In this document: positions 60,401-64,000 of the stretch, piece by piece | Position numbering within the stretch: position 1 is the first letter of the stretch | How the letters are laid out: each line of letters begins with the position of its first letter | Translations under genes and position numbers: made by a program | NCBI GenBank assembly: GCA_949126835.1 | Contig: OX421495.1 | Location: forward strand, 27,529,721 to 27,593,720 | Direction of reading: 5' to 3' | From: Anisus vortex | Lineage: Eukaryota; Mollusca; Gastropoda; Planorbidae | Length of the DNA: 64,000 nucleotides | The notes under the pieces: model-generated | The model's input: the letters and a program-made list of their open reading frames with translations, nothing else | The model's database searches: none | Told to the model about the DNA's origin: nothing

Positions 60401-62764
60401 AATTAATCTAATTACTTTTAATGCCTGTAATTAATCTAATTACTTTTGATGCATGTAATTAATCTAATTACTTTTAATGCCTGTAATTAATCTAATTACT
60501 TTTAATGCTCGTAATTAATCTAATTACTTTTAATGCCTGTATTAATCTCATTACTTTTGATGCTTGTAATTAATCTCATTACTTTTGATGCCTGTAATTA
60601 ATCTAATTACTTTTGATGCATGTAATTAATCTAATTACTTTTAATGCCTGTAATTAATCTCTTTACTTTTGATGCATGTAGTTAATCTCTTTACTTTTGA
60701 TGCCTGTAATTAATCTCATTACTTTTGATGCCTGTAATTAATCTCATTACTTTTGATGCATGTAATTAATCTAATTACTTTTAATGCCTGTAATTAATCT
60801 CTTTACTTTTGATGCATGTAATTAATCTCTTTACTTTTGATGCATGTAATTAATCTCTTTACTTTTGATGCATGTAATTAATCTAATTACTTTTGATGCA
60901 TGTAATTAATCTAATTACTTTTAATGCCTGTAATTAATCTAATTACTTTTAATGCCTGTAATTAATCTCTTTACTTTTGATGCATGTAATTAATCTAATT
61001 ACTTTTGATGCATGTAATTAATCTAATTACTTTTGATGCTTGTAATTAATCTCTTTACTTTTGATGCATGTAATTAATCTAATTACTTTTCATGCTTGTA
61101 ACTAATCTCATTACTTTTGATTTAGAGTTCATTGAAAACCTTTTGGTTGTAAACAATTTCTCATGTAGAATTCAAGTGAAAGAAAAAACTACCATGTACA
61201 TTTCTAAAGACTTACAATTTTGGAAATGGAAACATTTAAATACATTTAAATGTATGGCATAAATATTTTAAACAGAAAAGTAATAATAATACACCAAAGC
61301 ATTCATTTCTTACTTACAAATACAAGAAAACAATCATCTATTGTCAATACTCAGACATAGGAATGAAAACTTTTTTTTACATGTGCTAGAACAAACACTG
61401 TAAGCTCTATCTCTATCCATGTGGCATTACTTACTTACTTACTGCCCATAACCCTGTTGGCGCATAGGGCAGCAACAAAGTCCTTCCATCTTTCTCTGTC
61501 ACGTGAGCCAATTCCAATCGTACCCCTGTTGTATAGTTTTATTTTCGTTCTGGTACTATATTGACAGGATTTCCAGATGTTGGTCATGTTGTAAAATGTA
61601 ATTCTTGCTTTGTTCAGTCTGTTCTGAATGTCTTCTTTGCTTCCTCCATCTGGTGTGAGTGAGCACTACTGTACCCATGGGCCTCAAAGCGGCGTAGTGT
61701 GTAAACCGCCAGTAATTTCTTTGAAACACCGGCGGGCTAACGCATGGGGGACAGCCCCCGCAGCATGTCCGAGATCCATTGCACTGCCGAGAGGCCACCG
61801 GGTCTCGGTGGGGAGGAAGCAATGGATGCTGCAACCCCGTCTCACGACCCACCCGGTGCCTGGATGCCTGTGCCTATAGTACAGGATTTGTGCTACCGGG
61901 TGACAATGCAGATATACGGGAGAGCCACCACGATAATGATCCTTAGGGGAACCGCAGTGAACGGTCGCTGACCTGCGGAATCCTTCCCTTTTACATGGCA
62001 CGCCACGCCTTCGGCGTGCCGTGGGGTGGCTTGGATCCCGGACAGGGTTTTAAATAACCCACTTCTAAAGCGTTACGCCCCGGCTTAAGAGCTTCGGCTC
62101 GTCCGGGTTTTGAGACTTTTTACAAGGTGTGAGTGAGCTTCCTAGGTATGTGAATTTTTCTGAGTTAGGAAGATCTTTATTATCAACTTTGACTGGAATC
62201 ATAGTTGTGGTATTTAGCACCATGCCTTCCGATTTCTTATGATTTATTTTTAGTCCAACTTGTGAACTAAAATTATTTAGTCTATCCATGTGGCATATGG
62301 GCATCAATTTGGTTGGCTGAACAAATCTTTAAAAAAAACAAAAGCATTACATCATTAAAAACCCTAAAGAAAAGCCAAGACTAGATTCAAACCACATATA
62401 AGTGTCAAACGCTTTTGTATGGAAGACGAGTCAGTAACATATAAGATAATCCTATATGAATTTTACTTTATTATATGCAATAGTTTTAAAATGGACACTA
62501 CTGACTGTTGAGGTTTCTCTCTCTCTATCTTGTGTATTTAATAATAATAATAATAATGGTGCTTGTATAGCGCTTATCCCGTTGATGACAGTTATATGCG
62601 CTTGTGACAGAATACAGACAATGAACAACAGACAATAAAACATATTTGTTTCATGTGTATTTCTTAAATTTTTCTTTTACTTATTCAAAAGGTGCTATGA
62701 ACACTATGGACTCTTCTACATCATCATCAGAAGATGAAGCTGATGTTTTTGGTACATCCTTTAT
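45376..62764 (+). CDS. EIF2AK4: eIF2-alpha kinase GCN2, 5' half (18 exons, runs off right edge)
   Basis: GCN2 senses uncharged tRNA and stalled ribosomes in the cytosol and phosphorylates eIF2-alpha. Eighteen exons join in frame for 789 codons: RWD domain (about 12-140; binds GCN1 in known GCN2), charged coiled-coil-like linker (about 140-200), polar segment (200-285), pseudokinase (about 295-560), then a true kinase N-lobe with P-loop LGKGGFGDV (620-628), K643 in YAIKRI and helix-C E661. A Ser/acidic insert follows (from about 680), typical of GCN2. The pseudokinase has HKN (439-441) for HRD and DYS (459-461) for DFG. All introns are GT-AG except intron 10 (GC-AG). The start was chosen as the first in-frame ATG after an upstream TAA. 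The kinase C-lobe, HisRS-like and C-terminal domains lie beyond the window. Confidence 0.95.
45505..45925 (+). pseudogene. LINE 3' end in GCN2 intron 1
   Basis: [19 protein letters not shown] and the following LTLGIPR...RAFSYAG codons match the C-terminus of the LINE at 47004-48339. It ends with ATCAACGGGATATGCGC and an (ATT)n tail. It begins about ten bases inside the intron. Confidence 0.75.
46000..46118 (+). CDS. EIF2AK4: GCN2 exon 2 (residues 41-80)
   Basis: RWD strands: [24 protein letters not shown]. Acceptor ATTTTAG, donor GTACGT, phase 2. Confidence 0.92.
46407..46509 (+). CDS. EIF2AK4: GCN2 exon 3 (residues 80-114)
   Basis: [15 protein letters not shown], the RWD PEI...GLS motif. 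Acceptor TTCTAG, donor GTATCG, phase 0. Confidence 0.92.
46776..46928 (+). CDS. EIF2AK4: GCN2 exon 4 (residues 115-165)
   Basis: Last RWD helix ([19 protein letters not shown]), then the start of the Lys/Glu/Gln-rich linker. Donor GTAAGC. Confidence 0.93.
47004..48339 (+). pseudogene. L2/CR1-like LINE, 5'-truncated, in GCN2 intron 4
   Basis: The RT domain reads [45 protein letters not shown](W)SVLGPVLF and FANDTQLY. After a frame change it continues into the C-terminus ([33 protein letters not shown]). It ends with AACGGGATATGCTC and an (ATT)n tail. Two invariant features are damaged: Gly to Trp in GVPQGS, and FADD to FAND. It is inactive and inserted in the same orientation as the gene. Confidence 0.9.
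48410..48570. repeat. 32-bp tandem repeat, 5 units, intron 4
   Basis: CAGCATTCAACCATTTTGAT then AACCACAGTACA, near-identical units. Confidence 0.9.
48811..48897 (+). CDS. EIF2AK4: GCN2 exon 5 (residues 166-194)
   Basis: Charged helix [19 protein letters not shown]. Acceptor ATTTCAG, donor GTGAGC, phase 0. Confidence 0.9.
48898..49256. other. GCN2 intron 5, nothing else seen
   Basis: AT-rich intron with no repeat or element recognised. Confidence 0.6.
49257..49438 (+). CDS. EIF2AK4: GCN2 exon 6 (residues 195-255)
   Basis: Polar Ser/Gln-rich linker ([19 protein letters not shown]). Acceptor CTCTGTAG, donor GTAATT, phase 2. Supported by frame continuity with both neighbours. Confidence 0.85.
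49525..50025 (-). mobile_element. Dispersed repeat with tRNA-like part, intron 6
   Basis: On the minus strand AACCTAAGTGGTTATCG (A-box-like) and GGGTTTGATTCTC (B-box-like) lie near 49860-49810. The other end reads CTGGCGTTGCCCGGG near 49530. Possibly a SINE; limits uncertain, between two TATATATA stretches. Confidence 0.45.
50073..50725. repeat. 64-bp minisatellite, about 10 units, intron 6
   Basis: Unit CAACTTAATTTCACTATGTA, CAAACAAGTTTACATATAAC, AGTATTTATTTATTGCTAAT, CAGC. Some units have an extra TTTA (68 bp). It ends about 20 bp before exon 7. Confidence 0.95.
50744..50883 (+). CDS. EIF2AK4: GCN2 exon 7 (residues 255-302)
   Basis: Linker and the first pseudokinase strand ([10 protein letters not shown]). 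Acceptor ATTTTAG, donor GTGAGA, phase 1. Confidence 0.9.
51070..51215. repeat. ~57-bp tandem repeat, 3 units, intron 7
   Basis: AAACAATTTTACAGTAGATG...TATGCTGTAAAT units with small differences. Confidence 0.85.
51458..51618 (+). CDS. EIF2AK4: GCN2 exon 8 (residues 302-355)
   Basis: Pseudokinase strands ([19 protein letters not shown]). The usual VAIK lysine is replaced (VAIA). Donor CAG|GTAATT; this junction is repeated in the intron. Confidence 0.93.
51612..51778. repeat. Exon 8/intron 8 junction repeat, 3 units
   Basis: CAATCAG|GTAATTGTGAATTA (51612) recurs as CAATTAGGTGATTGTGAATTA (51681) and CAATCAGATGATTGTGAATTT (51729). The second keeps a GT donor, the third has lost it. Confidence 0.8.
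51826..51936 (+). CDS. EIF2AK4: GCN2 exon 9 (residues 356-392)
   Basis: Pseudokinase helix C and next strand: [20 protein letters not shown]. Phase 0 at both ends. Confidence 0.95.
52071..52320 (+). mobile_element. tRNA-derived SINE, intron 9
   Basis: GGCATGGTAGCCTAGCGGCA (A-box-like) and body GTCTACCCAGCTCTGATTGA, the same family as 42651-42935. It contains a 14-G run near 52190. Confidence 0.7.
52397..52762. repeat. 24-bp minisatellite made of the hAT end, about 15 units
   Basis: CAGTTATTGGCAACTGTTTG plus ACAG. The 140- and 117-codon ORFs on both strands are artefacts of this array (24 is a multiple of three). Confidence 0.95.
52397..52923. mobile_element. Non-autonomous hAT element with amplified left end, intron 9
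   Basis: Exact 8-bp duplication CTGTACAG at 52389-52396 and 52924-52931. The left end reads CAGTTATTGGCAAC; the right end complement reads CAGTGGTCGCCAAC. Such CAGTG..NNCAAC ends and 8-bp duplications are typical of hAT. The left 370 bp is a 24-bp tandem array of the end itself. No coding capacity. Confidence 0.85.
53151..53303 (+). CDS. EIF2AK4: GCN2 exon 10 (residues 393-443), GC donor
   Basis: Pseudokinase hinge and C-lobe: [35 protein letters not shown] replaces catalytic HRD. Donor AGG|GCAAGT, a non-canonical GC site with otherwise perfect consensus. Confidence 0.93.
53640..54250 (-). pseudogene. Possible Penelope-like element (GIY-YIG) scrap, intron 10
   Basis: On the minus strand from 53930 the frame reads [20 protein letters not shown], resembling the YIG..GR.L..RL.EH core of GIY-YIG endonucleases of Penelope elements. 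Stops and shifts abound; limits are guesses. The 87-codon + ORF at 53977 is its antisense. Confidence 0.4.
54778..54842 (+). CDS. EIF2AK4: GCN2 exon 11 (residues 444-465)
   Basis: [24 protein letters not shown] in place of DFG. Acceptor TTTGCAG, donor GTATTG, phase 2. Confidence 0.94.
54948..55059 (+). CDS. EIF2AK4: GCN2 exon 12 (residues 465-502)
   Basis: [12 protein letters not shown], the GxKGDVW-like activation-segment end. Donor TTT|GTGAAT, phase 0. Confidence 0.92.
55176..55276 (+). CDS. EIF2AK4: GCN2 exon 13 (residues 503-536)
   Basis: [24 protein letters not shown] helices of the pseudokinase C-lobe. Donor GTATGC, phase 2. Confidence 0.93.
55277..55834. other. GCN2 intron 13, nothing else seen
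   Basis: AT-rich, no element recognised. The minus ORF at 55625-55900 has no known domain and overlaps exon 14. Confidence 0.5.
55835..55956 (+). CDS. EIF2AK4: GCN2 exon 14 (residues 536-577)
   Basis: [20 protein letters not shown], the last helices of the pseudokinase. Donor CAG|GTTTTA, phase 1. Confidence 0.93.
55957..57080. other. GCN2 intron 14, nothing certain
   Basis: AT-rich. A 95-codon + ORF at 56270-56557 shows no domain. No tandem repeat stands out. Confidence 0.5.
57081..57241 (+). CDS. EIF2AK4: GCN2 exon 15 (residues 577-630)
   Basis: Acidic lead-in ([15 protein letters not shown]), then [17 protein letters not shown], the kinase P-loop. Acceptor ATTTAG, donor GTAAAA. Confidence 0.95.
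57420..57553 (+). CDS. EIF2AK4: GCN2 exon 16 (residues 631-675)
   Basis: [12 protein letters not shown] (K643) and [15 protein letters not shown] (E661). Donor AG|GTAATT, phase 2. Its last 35 bases start a tandem repeat that continues in the intron. Confidence 0.95.
57519..57940. repeat. 61-bp exon 16/intron 16 junction repeat, 7 units
   Basis: Units begin 57519 (in the exon), 57580, 57640, 57701, 57762, 57823 and 57884. Each has CTTTTATCTCGACCCAACCA and CAGGTAATTAGACA. All seven keep the AG|GTAATT donor. Confidence 0.93.
58027..58298 (+). CDS. EIF2AK4: GCN2 exon 17 (residues 675-766)
   Basis: [20 protein letters not shown], then a Ser/Thr-rich kinase insert ending WTTSFDA. Donor GCAT|GTAATT, phase 1. 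This junction seeds the 27-bp array. Confidence 0.93.
58289..61115. repeat. 27-bp exon 17/intron 17 junction minisatellite, about 104 units
   Basis: The first unit is TTTGATGCAT|GTAATTAATC at the exon end, followed by TCTTTAC or TAATTAC. Variants are GATGCATGT, AATGCCTGT and AATGCCCGT. Larger groups recur, for example 59040-59450 and 60200-60600, implying higher-order duplication. Nearly every unit keeps the GTAATT donor core. Confidence 0.95.
61428..62280 (-). mobile_element. 5'-truncated LINE with 16-bp target duplication, intron 17
   Basis: TCTATCCATGTGGCAT lies at 61412-61427 and 62281-62296. The minus strand gives [51 protein letters not shown] and finally [16 protein letters not shown] before a (GTAA)n tail. 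This is an RT C-terminus of the YLGS type with an internal deletion. It is interrupted by the 461-bp insert. Confidence 0.85.
61665..62125. mobile_element. 461-bp GC-rich insertion with 13-bp target duplication
   Basis: GGTGTGAGTGAGC lies at 61652-61664 and 62126-62138. Removing the insert and one duplicate restores the host LINE frame (SSLTP to GGSKEDIQ). The insert is strikingly GC-rich for this window. It has a hairpin CACGCCTTCGGCGTG (62003-62017) and open frames of 75-105 codons with no recognised domain. The class is unknown: the duplication length suggests retroposition, but there is no poly-A. Confidence 0.8.
62297..62460 (+). pseudogene. LINE 3'-end remnant interrupted by the nested insertions
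   Basis: Together with 61380-61411 it matches the 3' end of the family at 43340-43560 (GTGGCATATGGGCAT...GAACAAA, ACATATAAGATAAT). Confidence 0.5.
62538..62640 (-). mobile_element. LINE/SINE 3' tail, intron 17
   Basis: On the minus strand CATCAACGGGATAAGCGC and a (TTA)n tail, the same terminal module as the LINEs at 45505 and 47004 and the SINE at 18957. Confidence 0.6.
62692..62764 (+). CDS. EIF2AK4: GCN2 exon 18 (residues 766-790)
   Basis: [20 protein letters not shown], the acidic kinase insert. Acceptor CAAAAG, donor GTAAGC, phase 2. Matched to GCN2 by composition and frame rather than strong identity. Confidence 0.8.
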
Positions 62765-63365
62765 GTAAGCTTTTTTTTTTACAAGGGTATCATTAAATAC
62801 AAAAAAATACTAACTTTAATAAAGCTAACCTTAGATTAAATGGAAAGTTTGATGTAACATTTAATTTTACCTTAATTAAGTCATAATTCTTAAAAGTATC
62901 TTATTTTCCCTTGAATATTCCAAAATTATTTTTTTTTTTGATTTTGTGTAGGAAATTTTATTCCCATTTAATTTTAAGTATATAGACCTAGACTATATAT
63001 ATTATATGATTGTTCTATTTCTGTATTTCTTTATAAATCTGGAAAAAAAATTTAAGACTAAAAACAAAACATACAAAAAAGCAGAAAAAAATTAATTTTT
63101 GTTCCGTAAAAAAACAGACATTTTGGTAATTTTTTAAAATCAAAAGTTATATAGCCTGTAAATATACTAAATATAATAAACACTTGTTAAAAAAGTAATC
63201 TAGAAACATATTGTGCCTTCATTGTACATTTTATTGTTGTTGCAAGAGTTGGTTCTACTAAACCTATCTACCTTTCAAGGTGTTTTCTTTAAAAATGGCT
63301 TTAAATATATAAAATTATCAAGTTTTTTTGTCTGGGTTTGTCATCTGGTAAAGTAAAGTACCAAT
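62765..63365. other. GCN2 intron 18 start, nothing seen
   Basis: AT-rich intronic sequence without recognised elements. Confidence 0.55.
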
Positions 63366-64000
63366 TTAGACCATGGTGGACCATAGAGCAAGTGAAGCAA
63401 CATTCACAAGTTTCTGTAGCCACAGCATACAGGGGAATAAGATTAGACCATGGTGGACCATAGGGCAAGTGAAGCAACATTCACAAGTTTCTGTAGCCAC
63501 AGCATACAGGGGAATAAGATTAGACCATGGTGGACCATAGAGCAAGTGAAGCACTGTAAGCAGCATTCACAAGTTTCTGTAGCCACAGCATACAGGGGAA
63601 TAAGATTAGACCATGGTGGTCCATAGAGCAAGTGAAGCACTGTAAGCAGCATTCACAAGTTTCTGTAGCCACAGCATACAGGGGAATAAGATTAGACCAT
63701 GGTGGTCCATAGAGCAAGTGAAGCACTGTAAGCAGCATTCACAAGTTTCTGTAGCCACAGCATACAGGGGAATAAGATTAGACCATGGTGGTCCATAGAG
63801 CAAGTGAAGCACTGTAAGCAGCATTCACAAGTTTCTGTAGCCACAGCATACAGGGGAATAAGATTAGACCATGGTGGTCCATAGAGCAAGTGAAGCACTG
63901 TAAGCAGCATTCACAAGTTTCTGTAGCCACAGCATACAGGGGAATAAGATTAGACCATGGTGGTCCATAGAGCAAGTGAAGCACTGTAAGCAGCATTCAC
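63366..64000. repeat. 77/86-bp minisatellite, about 7.5 units, runs off right edge
   Basis: The first two units are 77 bp, the rest 86 bp. The longer form has an extra nine bases around ACTGTAAGC. The core is CACAAGTTTCTGTAGCCACA. The 66-72-codon minus ORFs are array by-products. Confidence 0.95.

Noticed and set aside
61556..62001. GC-rich ORFs of 83-105 codons
   Set aside because: Lie in the 461-bp insert and its junctions on both strands, with no recognisable domain.

Overview
The window is animal nuclear DNA: AT-rich, one multi-exon gene with canonical introns, and dense transposons and minisatellites. No sequence here fixes the species. The mix of Jockey-like and L2/CR1-like LINEs, tRNA-derived SINEs, hAT elements and a Gypsy-type gag suggests an invertebrate, possibly a mollusc (inference only). 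The only conventional host gene is the 5' half of the plus-strand eIF2-alpha kinase GCN2 (EIF2AK4), 18 exons from 45376 to 62764. It runs off the right edge inside the kinase-domain insert.

Layout. 1-998: broken minus-strand Jockey-like LINE. 999-2413: 43-bp minisatellite. 2414-5180: decayed minus-strand hAT transposase interrupted by a TTAA-flanked element (3324-4110). 6185-18878: a minus-strand LTR retrotransposon multimer, five 1118-bp LTRs alternating with four 1776-bp gag-only interiors at an exact 2894-bp period, with one short target duplication round the whole. 18950-22280: SINE, 23-bp array and a LINE 3' end with an in-frame 60-bp amplification. 22285-41480: paralogous blocks repeated three to four times. 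They carry short exon-like islands with conserved AG/GT flanks and minisatellites that expanded to very different sizes at corresponding sites. 42000-43560: more arrays, a SINE and a LINE 3' end. 45307-62764: GCN2 leader and exons.

GCN2 as seen: RWD domain (exons 1-4), charged linker (4-6), degenerate pseudokinase (7-14), then the catalytic kinase N-lobe with P-loop and the AIK lysine (15-16) and the acidic/Ser-rich insert (17-18). The remaining kinase lobe, HisRS-like and C-terminal regions lie outside. Introns 8, 16 and 17 hold tandem repeats whose unit copies the preceding exon's own 3' end and splice donor. Intron 17 carries about 104 such 27-bp units. Intron 9 holds a 24-bp minisatellite that is the terminal repeat of a hAT element, amplified inside that element's own target duplication. 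Intron 10 uses a GC donor.

The most notable signals are the gag-only LTR multimer, the splice-donor minisatellites in GCN2, the TIR-derived minisatellite, and the paralogous blocks with independent minisatellite growth and putative non-coding exons.
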